Shown piece after piece: positions 40,573-51,900 of a DNA stretch of 64,000 nucleotides. How positions within the stretch are numbered: position 1 is the first letter of the stretch; every line of letters begins with the position of its first letter. Position numbers and translations under genes: made by a program. Under the pieces are notes generated by a model. That model saw only the letters and a program-made list of their open reading frames with translations. It had not been told where the DNA came from and searched no databases. Location of the stretch: positions 9,844,001 to 9,908,000 of the forward strand of contig OW051494.1 in NCBI GenBank assembly GCA_932521035.1. The letters are read 5' to 3'. This stretch comes from Oscheius dolichura. Taxonomy: Eukaryota; Nematoda; Chromadorea; Rhabditida; Rhabditidae.

Positions 40573-41998
40573 ATGGCACACGAAGAACAGCTGAAAGACT
40601 TTCACAACGGAAAAACCATCGGCAAACGATGGATAGTCCGCCAAAAACTCGGCGAGGGCGGAATGGGCGCCGTCTACAAGGTGGAGGACAAGCAGCGGAA
40701 GAACTACATCGCTGCTATGAAAGTTGAAAGCGACTTGACCGAGGGAGGTCTCCTGAAGCTTGAGACTCTGGTACTCAAGGAGCTGGTCAACGCGCCCCAT
40801 GCCGTGCGCCTTCTCGACTCCGGCCAGCGTAAGAAATACAAGTGAGTCGCTTCCGGGGATCGATTTTCATGAACGTTTGGCTATTTTGGCCGAGAATTCG
40901 GCATTTTTGCCATTATCACCGCAACCAACAATGAAAAACAGCGGCCTAGAAAATGGAACCACCGATTTAAAAGCGCTATGACCGAGTCAAAGTCGGTTAG
41001 ACACCCTATTACATGGATTATTGAATTTTCCTGCCTAGAATGACTATCGGCTGGCTTGAACAAAACGAGCGGCCATCATTTTTCTGGCGGAAAATTAAAA
41101 CGTTGTTTGAACGGGAGCGCGGCGCACGGGGGCCCAGCCGATTGTTTGGACAATCTGCTGGATTTGAAACAATTTCAACAGTATTCTGGCTCAAAAATTT
41201 GGTATTTTCAGCTTCATGGTGATGACGCTGTGCAGCCGTGACTTGATGGCCCTGAAGCGAGCCGCCAAGAAGCCGTTCTCCGAATCGACGACGCTCCGGC
41301 TGGCCATCTCGAGTCTCTACGCGATCAAGCAGCTCCACGAGATCGGCTACGTCCACCGGGACATCAAGCCGGGCAACTGCATGATGGGCGGCGTCGGCCG
41401 CGACACCCGGATCGTCTACCTCATCGACTATGGAATGGTGCGGTGCTTCACGATCCGGAATAAGAATGGCGCCCTGGCGCTGCGGCCGGCTCGCGACGGG
41501 GACCAGCTCTTCCGCGGAACACCGCGCTACTGCTCGATGAATGTCCATTTCCGGAAGGAGCAGTGCCGGGTCGACGACCTCTGGAGCTGGCTCTACATGC
41601 TCATCGAACTGCACAAAGGCCTGCCATGGAACCGGCTCCAGGAGGAGAAGGACATCTTCGAAGTCAAGGGAAATATCGACGTCTACGAGCTGACCGCCGG
41701 CTGCCCGGCTGAATTCGTCGACATCCACAACTACCTCCGGACGCTCACATTCAACACTCGGCCTGACTACGCAGGACTCTATACGTTCTGCCTGAACGGA
41801 TTGGACAATCGACTCAAAGGGAACTATTTGGACCGATTCGAGTGGGAGAGAGAGCTGCCGGAACTGACGACGGCCCTCTCGATCTCGGACAAGACCGTCT
41901 CCAACAAGGCCGTCATCAAGAGCCGCAAAGTCCTCGCCAAGAAGGCCTACCCCTTCGCCAGCATCGACTACTTCAAGAAAAACATCCTCGGGCTCTGA
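40573..41998 (+). CDS. Casein kinase 1 / tau-tubulin kinase-like protein kinase
   Basis: Exons 40573-40841 and 41212-41998, 351 residues. Glycine loop GEGGMGAVYKV, the ATP lysine in AAMKVE, catalytic loop HRDIKPGN and a DYG metal motif are all present, so activity is expected. The worm CK1/TTBK pattern is clear in NFMVMTLCSRDL, GTPRYCSMNVHFRKEQ, RVDDLWSWLYMLIEL and LPWNRL. It phosphorylates Ser/Thr of protein substrates, probably in the cytoplasm. This subfamily is greatly expanded in nematodes and commonly sperm-enriched. The intron is 370 bp and shows no coding content. GC at codon ends is high relative to the flanks. Confidence 0.9.
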
Positions 41999-42228
41999 AT
42001 ACTGGAGTAATAAAAGAAAAGTAACTGACTGTGTTTTTGTGTTCTATTCCTCGCGTTTCTTTCTTTAGTTTTCGTGGCGTTTAATTGTTCTCATTTTCCT
42101 TTTGTTTCCTTCCCATTGATAAGGAACCTTCCAAGCCAACGACTTTTGGCCATCGAGATCCCGTTGATTCGACGAAAACCGGACGATGAATACATGAATA
42201 TTGCGAATGAACAAGAGAAAAAGAGAGT

Positions 42229-42300
42229 TGCCCACGACTGGAATCGAACCAGTGTCGCCACGGCCACAACGTGGAGTACTAACCACTATACTACGTGGGC
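42229..42300 (-). tRNA. tRNA-His (GTG)
   Basis: The minus strand reads GCCCACGTAGTATAGTGGTT; the anticodon arm CCACGTTGTGGCCGTGG gives GTG, and the T-arm is CTGGTTCGATTCCAG. The sequence is identical to the plus-strand gene at 52069. Confidence 0.95.
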
Positions 42301-42599
42301 CGAAAGCGGGACTCATCGAATCAATTGAGGATTCGTCTTGATTGATAAGGGACTTTCTTCAAGGTGATCACCTGATTTTCCATATAATCTACCATCTCTC
42401 CTCTATTCCAAGGGAACAAAAAGCGCGCAGGCCGCAGCACGACGGAATTGCGCTCTATTTGGCGCCGCTCTCCCGTTTTTTGATTGTATTTCGACTCACA
42501 AATTGGAAAAAAGAGGAAAAATCTAACAGCAAGACCACGAAATGAAGAAAAGAAATGCTAAAATCCCAATATTTCTGTTATTTTCATATTTGTAAAATT

Positions 42600-43122
42600 C
42601 AAGAGAAAGCTCCCCTTCTTGTCCCTGAAAAACGGCTCTCCCCCTTTCTGCCGCCTTGGGCTGACAAAAAGCCCCTTTCAGCCCGTGGGACGCCTAGACA
42701 GTCTATTCCCCGTTTCGTTGAGCTCCAATGAATAGAAATCTGTGTGAATTTTACGAGTTTACAAATTTCATCAGCCTGTCTGCCCGTATAAAGCGGGGTG
42801 CCGCGCTGTCTTGAACACTTCAAGCAGTCGCAATGCACTGCTCTCTTCTCCTCTTCGCCACCATCCTTGGAGCTGCCTCTGGTAATCCGCTTCCCCATTT
42901 TTCAGCCGTTCTCTTCACTTTTTAGGCATCCCTATTAACTATGGAGACTGGCCCCTTGTAGAACAACTCCCTCCTAATAGAAATTGGCCCACGGCTGGAA
43001 AGTTACCCTCGACCTGGCCCCCTACTGGCAGCTGGCCTCCTTCGGGCCTCCCCAAGCCATTGCCTCCAGCTGGAAACAAGCCTCTTCCCCCTCCGAACTC
43101 CGTCAAATTTTGGAGGATATCC
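42600..43122 (+). repeat. Segmental duplication, copy B
   Basis: Near-identical inverted partner of 25060-25590, with the promoter and 5' half of the Pro-rich gene. Confidence 0.9.
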
Positions 43123-43451
43123 TGAGTAATCTGCTAACTCGTACCTTTGAGCCTGCCAATCCCTCCAAGCCGAAGCCTCCTTCTGATGTCGTCCACCTTC
43201 CTGCTGGAGGAAGCTGGCCCCCTTCTGGAAAGTTGCCGCCTACTTGGAGTTGGCCTCCTACTGGCAGCTGGCCTCCATCTAACCCATCGAAGCCGTGGCG
43301 TCCAGGTGGAAGCAAGCCCCCTCCTTCCCTTCCCCTGGACAACAACAAGCCCCCGCTTCCATTTGGCTTGGACGATATCTTGAAGCCTCTCCTTGTTCAG
43401 CCGGTGAAGCCTGCTTCGACTCTGCCTCGTTTTAGAGGAGGATATCCATAA
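42833..43451 (+). pseudogene. Pro/Trp-rich secreted protein gene with a single-base frameshift
   Basis: Exon 1 is 42833-42881 (MHCSLLLFATILGAASG) and exon 2 starts at 42926. The frame matches the intact gene at 24835-25349 up to KPLPP, then the C run (43087-43091) has five C instead of six and the frame ends at a TGA soon after. A second frame carries on with SELRQILEDILSNLL and a long Pro-rich tail (KPKPPSDVVHLPAGGSWPP to RFRGGYP and TAA). The long tail stays open, so the lesion is recent, or it is a homopolymer error in the assembly. A CGTATAAAG TATA-like box lies about 45 bp upstream. Confidence 0.7.
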
Positions 43452-43659
43452 GTGGTGATTTATGGGATGTTTGCATTGAAATAAAGAGTTTTTGAAAGAA
43501 AGGTACATGATACTGTAGAATTTCCCTTCACTAGCTTCAACCTGGTGACTTCTTATTGAATATGGCCCAAATAATTGCTCCAGAGGTTGTAATCTTTGGT
43601 CAGAAGAGATAGGGGAGAGTCTTTGCCTTGAATCACATCTCTGGGGGGGGGGGATCATC

Positions 43660-43800
43660 TCTTGAATCGGCTCTGTCCTCGATAGTCATCTCCCCTGCAC
43701 CCGTAAATTCTCGGCAGGAGGAGCATCGTTATTCAAAACTGTTACAAAACGCCAAGACTTTACGGGTGCAGCGGATCGGAGTATCGCGTACCGAGCCTTC
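43660..43800. repeat. Hairpin MITE, copy 9 (internal deletion)
   Basis: Both arms are present (CCCTGCACCCGTAAATTCTC; GACTTTACGGGTGCAG), but part of the core after GTTACAAAAC is missing. The flank 43452-44121 has no gene apart from this element. Confidence 0.85.
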
Positions 43801-44121
43801 TGAACGTAATCTGGTCCCCAAATACATTAAAAAGACTTCTATAAGTTTCGTATAGCTCTTCTAAGAACTACAGTAATCAAAATACCGTATCCCTTCCAAA
43901 TTTGGTTCCAGCCGCCGTTTTCCGCCGCTGATCGAAGGTTGACTACGTTTTGGATCAAATAACAACTAGGTCGTCGTTAAATTTCCATTTTCGTCATTTT
44001 CCTATCAATTTTCTGTACATATGGAAATTTTGTAAGAATTTTACGAGCTTACGAATTGCCCCCACACTGTCTGCTTGTATAAAAGGCTGTTCAGGCGCTT
44101 TTTTTCTTTATAGTGGTGACG

Positions 44122-44533
44122 ATGCACTGCTCTCTTCTCCTGTTCGCCGCCATTCTCGGAGCTGCCTGTGGTTAGCTTTTTTTTGTGCTTTTTCTTCAAT
44201 TTTAAGGAATAAATCCAGAAGATATCCGTTTCAGGCGTACCCTATGACCTTCCTGGATCCTACAAACCTTACCAGTCAAGATTCCGCCCCAAGTATGGCC
44301 CTCTCCCTGCTCCACCTCTCTACTTCCCCATCTATTCTCCCTTTGATGATGTTAACGGCCCATGGAATCCAAGATTGCCGATTGGAAATGGCCCGTTATC
44401 ACCTGGTCAATGGCCGTGGAGCAATAGAGTGAAAAGAGGAAAAGGCGGAAAATTGGCATTTGGAAACCGAGGAATAACGCCGGGAGAATATGAGGCGTGC
44501 TTGAAATATCAGGACTGTTATGATATCTATTAA
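44122..44533 (+). CDS. Secreted Pro/Tyr-rich peptide precursor
   Basis: Exons 44122-44170 (49 nt) and 44235-44533, about 115 residues. The signal peptide is MHCSLLLFAAILGAACG, nearly the same as in the Pro-rich genes at 25349 and 42833, with the same 49-nt exon and phase. The mature part is YKPYQSRFRPKYGPLPAPPL-like, then a VKRGKGGK dibasic site, then a C-terminal peptide with two cysteines (EACLKYQDCYDIY). Cleavage at KR would release a 32-residue C-terminal peptide; that is inference. A TATA-like TTGTATAAAAGG lies about 45 bp upstream. Confidence 0.7.
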
Positions 44534-44601
44534 AGATCAAATAATGTCTATGTTTTTCCATTTGAATTGTTTTTCCTGACTCGGATAGCGACGTTGAATT
44601 G

Positions 44602-44715
44602 AAAGGCTCGGCCGTCGAGAGTCCGATCTCCCTCACCCGTAAAATCTCGGCAGGAGGAACACCTTTATTCAAAACTGTTGTGTTGCCGAGACTTTACGAG
44701 CGCAGGACTACCAAG
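44602..44715. repeat. Hairpin MITE, copy 10 (short)
   Basis: Arms CCTCACCCGTAAAATCTCGG and CCGAGACTTTACGAGCGCAG; the core is shortened to TTCAAAACTGTTGTG. The rest of 44716-45394 has no gene. Poly-A/poly-G tracts (AAAAAAAAAGGGGGGGAGG) occur at about 45157-45182. Confidence 0.85.
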
Positions 44716-45394
44716 GGCATTACAGTACACCAATTGAACAAAAAAGGAAACGCAATAAATAGCCTCCTGTTTCTTTAAATTGGAGAAACAAATCACGAGA
44801 AATAGATGCCCTAGTAGAGAAAATCCTGGGCTACATTTGAACTGTAGACACTTCTGCTAAAAATTTGGAAATATGGAATGAGAGTGGAAAAGAAGATAGA
44901 GGTTGCTGTTGTGGTGAAAATTCTTGGAAAAGGCGAATTTCACTCCAACATTGAGGGGATTCTAGCTAATCCTATAATATTTGGGATGGCGATCAGCAAG
45001 AATAGTCCAGGATTTGGATTCTGCCCCCCTCTGTTTCGGGGTTTTTTTTCTGTAGGCTCCCTTGCAATAGTGACGTTTCTTGTAAGAAAGCGGCTTTCTT
45101 GCCGTTGTTTTTCTGTTTTATTGCAATCTTTTACGAATTTTATGTGCTTATGAATGAAAAAAAAAGGGGGGGAGGGGGGGGGTTCCACACTCTTTAGATC
45201 TTTTCCCCTTCCTCAATTCTCTGCCTTTAATTTTCCCCAATAAGCGGGGGCAACGAAGACGCTTCTGCCCCTTTCCCATCATTTTTCCCTATGTCGCCGG
45301 CTTGTTAGAAAAGCAATCATTGATTTCGCATTCACAGCCATAAAAACACGAATGAATAAAAGACGTCTACCGTCTTTAATCAGAAGACGGTCAG

Positions 45395-45792
45395 ATGTTG
45401 GCTCTCCCCTTGTTCCTCGTAGCCGTTTTCGGCTTGGTCTCTGGTGAGTTTTCCTTCTTCTCCCTAAAAAAATACGGCTGCTAGCTGCTGCTCTTCTCCC
45501 AAAAGATTATTCTGGAGAGTATGCTCCATCCCTGACTACCAATGATGAAGCCAAGAAAGCGAAGAGAGAAGAGGAACAATTGGGACAACAGGAAGGACCC
45601 TTCAATGTTATCCACCCGAAACTTTTGACTCTGGAGAATGTCGTTCTTATCCAGCCCCCAGAGCCACAAATCGCCCCCATCTTCCTGGATGTCGCCGCTC
45701 CAAGTGGGCAAGTTGCTGAGGTTTCGGCTCCAAATGGAGCAGTCGACCTTCCAGCCCCTAGAGGACTGGTAGATGATCCCAAAAAACAATAA
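45395..45792 (+). CDS. Secreted acidic/proline-rich small protein
   Basis: Exons 45395-45443 (49 nt) and 45506-45792, 111 residues. The signal peptide is MLALPLFLVAVFGLVSG. The mature protein has charged KAKREEEQLGQQEGP and then FNVIHPKLLTLENVVLIQPP and repeated APSGQVAEVSAPNGAVDLPA. The exon 1 length and phase are the same as in the genes at 42833 and 44122, so the three form a cluster of short secreted proteins with shared gene structure but diverged mature parts. The function is unknown. Confidence 0.65.
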
Positions 45793-45925
45793 AAAGTACC
45801 GATTTCAACAGAAAGCGTGTCCCTGCGGGACCAGTGCGATCAATCAGGCAAAACCAAGGGGTTTCTGAGGCTTCCTTTAACTTTTTCCTTCTCTCTCTTC
45901 AGTTTACAGTAATTTCCTTCCATTT

Positions 45926-48900
45926 TTATTGATATTTCCGCAATAGATCCTCTATAACATCCTTATAATGAGGAGCTATTCTCTTCAGCATCTCTGGGGT
46001 CAAATGATTCCCGTCATTTGTATAAGCATGGTAATTCTTTCGATTGTAGAGGTAGTAGAAGTCATCTTCGAAGAAATTCTGAATTCTACGGGTTAAAAGA
46101 GGTAAAAGAGACAAATTTAAACCTTCTGCACATCGTTAAAGCGGCAATTACTGCAATTCAGAGCCAGAAGTCGGGTCTTGTGGTAGAATTGCTGCTTTTC
46201 GACTATCTGAAAGACTCCGTTAGGCTTTCTTGGGTAAAAGTGAAGGTCCCGAATAGAATTTCAGAGGTGAAGAAAAGCAAAAATGTGCTGACGAGAGTGG
46301 GATTCGAACCCACGCCCCCGAAGAGACTGGTGCCTTAAACCAGCGCCTTAGACCGCTCGGCCATCTCGCCACGATAGCATGTTTTCCCGGATTGGCTGCT
46401 CAATTGGCTGTTTATTCAATGTTCTGGCTCCCTATTGTGTGAGGTTGGAATTCTCACATTTCTGGGGATCTTTAGGTCCTCCAAATCGTCATAATCATCA
46501 ATATATAGCTGTTTAGCAATGTGGTAGGCGGCTGGAATGCCGCTCCAGTAGTAGGGAAGGTCAACTATCACTTCTTTTGCTTGGGAACTGAATTTTAAGG
46601 CTCTTTTCAGGATTTAAGGGGTCCAGTTACCTGTAGAAGTTGATATTCTCCTGGAATTGCCGGAATATTTTGTCTTCTACCGTATTATTAGGTTTAAAGG
46701 GCGTTACATAGTCAGGGACGCTGAAAACGAGATTTTACCCCATTTCCATGGTATTTTAGCCATCGAACCGTAATTTCCTGCGTCATATAGTCTTTTTCCA
46801 AAAAAATAAGGCCGTATATTTGTCTCTTGGGGACATTTTAGCCGTCCTGCAAAGAAAAATCGAACGAAATCGAAAATCCCGATCATTTTTGTTCAAAAGA
46901 TCCCGCGTGGAAGGCTTTGCGACCCGTTACGGTAACCAGTTTTTGGAAAAGAACTTTATGATAATTGTCGTGACCGAATTTTGAATTTTAGACCGTAAGA
47001 ACGTCAAAAAGTCCGGTTTTAGGCAATTGGAAGAGAAAAAAATGGCTTCAACTCACTTATAAACGTGAATATTCCAAATAATGTCGGGTTTCATCTGCTC
47101 CACGACTTTGTGAGTAGCTATAGTAAACTCGGGATACGCTCTAGGGTCGTTTGCCATTGGAACAGCAGCTAAAATGGCTCCAAATGGCTTCCATCTCGTG
47201 CAAAACCTACCGCTCCTTGAATATAGCCGCAATTCCCTATATCTCCCGCCAAAAAGCTCGTGGATCACAGGAAATGCCCGATAGGCGATGGAATTTCCAA
47301 TAATAAGTATTTTTAACGAACCATTGGAGTACTACAGCTTGTATTTTATCAATAACGGAAAAATGACCTACAGTTTGGCATCTCAAAGGCGGATTGTCTA
47401 TAAAACCGGTCCAGGTTACTGTAACATTATCTGGGTCACAAGGAATCGGGTAGATCGTTTTCTCGTATTCGTAAATGTTCCATTTTATAATCTCGTCAAT
47501 ATCTAAAATGTAAAAATTAAAAAATAGGAGGAAACACACCATTTTGTTCTATTTTTCTGCCATTATGGGAGCTGAAATAATCCAGATACGAGCTGCGAGT
47601 TGCGCAAATAAAACCAACACAAGCTATACAAATTAGAAGAGCGGAAATAGTTGACGAGGTCATTATTGGCTTCTGGAAGGTTATGTAAAGAAACAGAGAT
47701 CGACATATCCCACCTCAAAGAGATTGTGGATCAAGAAAGTGATGACAAAGATGAGGATTATGAGAAGAAGCGAATCTAAACACTCGGCCCTCGATCGTCC
47801 AATCCACTGCACCCGTAAAGTTTCGGCAAGAGAAATGTATAAAGGCGTCACAGTTTTGTAACAGTTTTGAATAAAGATGATCCTCCTGCCGAGACTTTAC
47901 GGGTGCAGTGATCGGACTATCGCGGACCGAGTCGATCTGAAGCCGTAAAATAGCGCTCGGGTAGGTAATCTAATGGAAAATGCCTTTTTTTTTGCTATTT
48001 TGCTTATATTTTCTCTATAAAAAGTGTTTAATGCACCAGCTATAGTTTTTCTGGTAGAGGAGAGTCTGGGCTACAAGTTGACAGTAAAATTGTTCAATGA
48101 ACTAGCAGAAAACATAAAATATTGTTGGAATCAGACCGAAATAGCGCCCAAAAAGGTAAAATTTTCGAATCCCGCAATATCTGCTCCAATTTCAAACAGA
48201 TCTTATACGGAAAACGTGAAAATTAGCCCACCTTCAAGAGACAATGCCGCTAAATTATAGAAATACTTGTAGGCTACAATAACAGGCCAATGAACCAGAT
48301 ACATCGTATAGCTGATGTCTCCTATGATCACTAGAAGACTATTGGACAATAAGATTCCAGGATCTGTACAATTAGAGAATATTACGTAAGCTACAAGAAA
48401 ACAGGACACCATTCTATAAATTTGTTCAATTAATCATGAATTAGGGAGAAATTTACCTGGCGAGGTGTTCTTTTCTCTGAAAATCTGGGTTCCAGAGGGT
48501 CAAAACGACTAGCAGGGTTATTATGAGGTCATTTTGGCATGAAAAATAGTATTTTTCTTCATTTGAAGGGTGAATTTCATTATTTTTCTCATTTTTAAGG
48601 CATTCACGGTCCAGAGATCGTTCTTTGAAGCATAAAATTCCTAACAAGAACTGCCAGATTCTGTAATATGCGACAGATGACTATGATTGGGAAGAGGATC
48701 TGACTACCTGCTGGGTAACAAGCCGTAGGAAACCTTGTCAGGGGTTAGAATTTGAAACGAGCAGGAGATAGATATTGTAAGGAGGAGTAGAACATTCCTA
48801 AAAGTTGAATTCTTCCGTTTACTTCCGATTTAATTTCGCAATACGTGAGCAAAACGCGCAAATGCGTCCTTTTTTTGGGCATAGACGGGCGTGTCGGGTG

Positions 48901-51900
48901 TTTGTGTCCGTATCTCGACCATTTCTTGGTTGATTTCAAAAATTCAAAAACCTGTTTGGAGAGCACGTCAAGGCGATTCTATATGTTCCGTAACGTGGAG
49001 CGCCCAAAATAGGCCTTTTCCCATATAGCTCAAGAAGAAGAAAAGACAGCAGCGCTCAAAGAGACAAGAAAAGTAAGCAAGAAACAAGAACAATCGTTTG
49101 CTAGCCATTTATTGGAATAGAAGTTAAAGATGAGAAGAAGTAATATCCACGAATTTCGCCAGTTCCGGTCCCCATTGCCCGAGGTGCTTCATGGCTTCAC
49201 TCCACCGTGTCGAGCCGGTTTTGCTCTTGATATATTCGACGACAGCCACGTAGACATAGCTGTACTGGGCAATGTTTTCAAAGGCCAGGGCCCGCTGGTT
49301 CCTCAAATTGATGGCCACATTGAAGACCGGGGTGAAGTGACCCTGCATCAGACGGTTGTAGACCGTCATCGTGGCGGCGAGGACAGCCGGGCGGCCTGTT
49401 CCCTTCCGGCTGATACATACCAGTGGTAGGGAAGGCTAAAAACATGAGATTAGCAGTTTAAAATGGGACAGTGGGCGCGTTGGTTTACTGCACACGCGCG
49501 CCGGTGAACGCGCGTAAGCAGGGGGCGAGCCATTACTTTGCGCCTGTTTTACTAGTTTTTCTCCATTTTTTTGACATTTTTCTACTTTTTAAAGTGGTTA
49601 TTCGTTATCAGCAGAAAATTCAAAAAAGACGTGTGTACTCTCTTCCAGTGAAGAAAAATTGGACTCACATCAGCTGCGCGACACTGTTGGAGGAGCGACA
49701 GGAATCCTTTCAGCTTCGGGGTGACACGCGGTCCCCAATCTTCGCAATGGATTATATTGACGAAGATTGCATTCGAACAGTTATCGGGCAGTACCTCCAG
49801 GAGGTAGTGGGTGCCGTACTTCAGCTTATCGGCCTTCTTGTTCGTGACACTCATCTGGCCGTAATTGACGTATTTTCCCGGCTCAACGGGGAAAAAATTT
49901 GAGCCTTTCCCATCTTCATAAAACGACGAGAGGAGGAAGATCAGCGACGGCTCTGCTTCAAATATCGTCGACCAGAAATCTTCGGCAGCTCGGTCCGTCT
50001 TCGGAATATGAGACGACGTCGGCGGTGTTTGACCCAAAATGAAACGGACTATCATTTACATCCGGTTTCACCTGAAAATAATCCATATTGCCTAGTTAAC
50101 GCTTGTAAACAGCGGGCGCGGCAAAGTTTTAAACGAAAATTTCAATTTCCACATGAAACCGCTATTTTCCCTTTCAAAATGGTACCAAATAGTCCGGTTG
50201 TGCGATTTTCAAAACAGGATTTTTGCGCCAAAATATTTTGCTTTATGTTTTAGCGCCTCTTCCAATTTAAAAAGCGTTTTTCTCGCGATACAATAGTCCA
50301 TTTTCAGAAATAAATAGGTCGTCGGAATCAGGAGAAAAAGGCGAATTTTGTGGGACCAAATTTAGGTTTCTGGCGAAAAAAAGAGCGACATACAGGCATG
50401 ATGAAGCGACTGGCATGGTAGAAGTCGACTCCTAGCGACACCAGACGGGAAGTCTCGAGGCAGGGCACCGCCGGATGGAAGGCATTGGTCATCTTCGTCT
50501 GGGGGACGACTCCAACCGGCTGGATCTTTTGTATCTGGTCAAATTCGGCGGTGACCTTCTTCCATGTCTGCTCCATAATGTACTTGAAGAAATCGTCCAT
50601 GGCCCGCGCAACCTGATCCGAGATTCGCTTCTGGCTGATCATTTCTCCAACGGAACCGGCAGAGCCGGATGATCCGCCCGAGCCGGACGATCCTCCCGAA
50701 CCGGAGCCGGAACCAGCGGTGCCGCCGGTCGTGTCTCCTCCGGTAGATTCAGCACCAGGAAATTTGGCCAGTGGAGCGGCCAGATCCACGGAGATGGCCA
50801 GCTGTGAGCTGGCTTGACTCGGCGCCATCCGCGGCTGCTTCTGCTTCTTCTTATTCCCAGAGTCCGCCTCCTTGACGACTTTGGCGAGCGGCTTGGGAGA
50901 GACCAGCGGCTTGGGTGAGACCGTCTCCTTGCGCTTCTCCTTCACCGAATTCTGTCCTTTCCCTTTGCCCCTCAGGGATGGCGTGTTGTCGCGGGAAGGC
51001 TGCTCCTTGCGGGACGGCTTCCTATTCTGCAATGACGTCTTCTTGGCGCGCAGTGATTTCTTCGAGTCGCCCTTCTTTGTGGCATCAGCTTTCTTCTTCG
51101 ACTTCTTCGTCGGCTCGTTGCCCTTGATGGAGGGCTGTTCGCACGTCCTCTCGGCGCCGACACTCGTCTCGCAGGAAGTCTTCTTCTTCTTCAGCTTCTT
51201 CTTCTTGCCGTCAGCGGCAGCAGCAGACGGCTTATTCGTAGTTTTGGGAATGAACGTCATCGGGAAGTGGATGAAGGGAAATGAAGAGGAGAAATGAAAA
51301 GTGGTGGTTTTAGAAGCTGGTTGACAAGAAATAACCCGGAATTAAACAGAGAATACGGTAGTTATCAAGTTGAAAAATGGTAAACAAACGCGAAAACTGG
51401 CCAGAAAGTTAGAAAAAGGGCGGTACACGAGTAGAAGTTGGCATTTTCCGCCTGTTTAACAGAAAAAAACGGGACCTAATACTTTTCTAAAAGATTATCG
51501 ACTGATCTTTTTCCCCTTTAAAAGGCGGAGAAGAATCAGAGAACGCATCATTCTCTACTCGCCCCCGACTCGAACTAGCCGTCTCACAGTCGTCCTTTGC
51601 ATCCAGTACGCCGTCATCTATCTCTCGACCCCGTGGATGGAAACTCAGAACAAATCAGAGAAAGGAACGCACTACCATCACACTTCTTGCAGTTATGGCT
51701 TACTCTAACTGGATTCTGTAAAGGGACAATCGAACGACGACGAAAAACAAATAAACCAAGATCGTAATAAAATGTCTTCGCTTTAGTTTGTTGTTTTATT
51801 TATTCTTTTCTTCTTTTCGTGGTCTCTTCACTTGTTTCCTCGTCTTTTTCCAATTTGTGAGCCGAAATACAGGCAAAAAACGGGAGAGCGGCGCCAATAG

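Noticed and set aside
41018-41728. Long minus-strand frame of 236 codons
   Set aside because: Antisense of the kinase's GC-rich second exon; no family match, while the plus strand is a clear kinase.
50872-51297. Plus-strand frame rich in Phe and Ser
   Set aside because: Antisense shadow of the Lys-rich region of the PTP-like gene.
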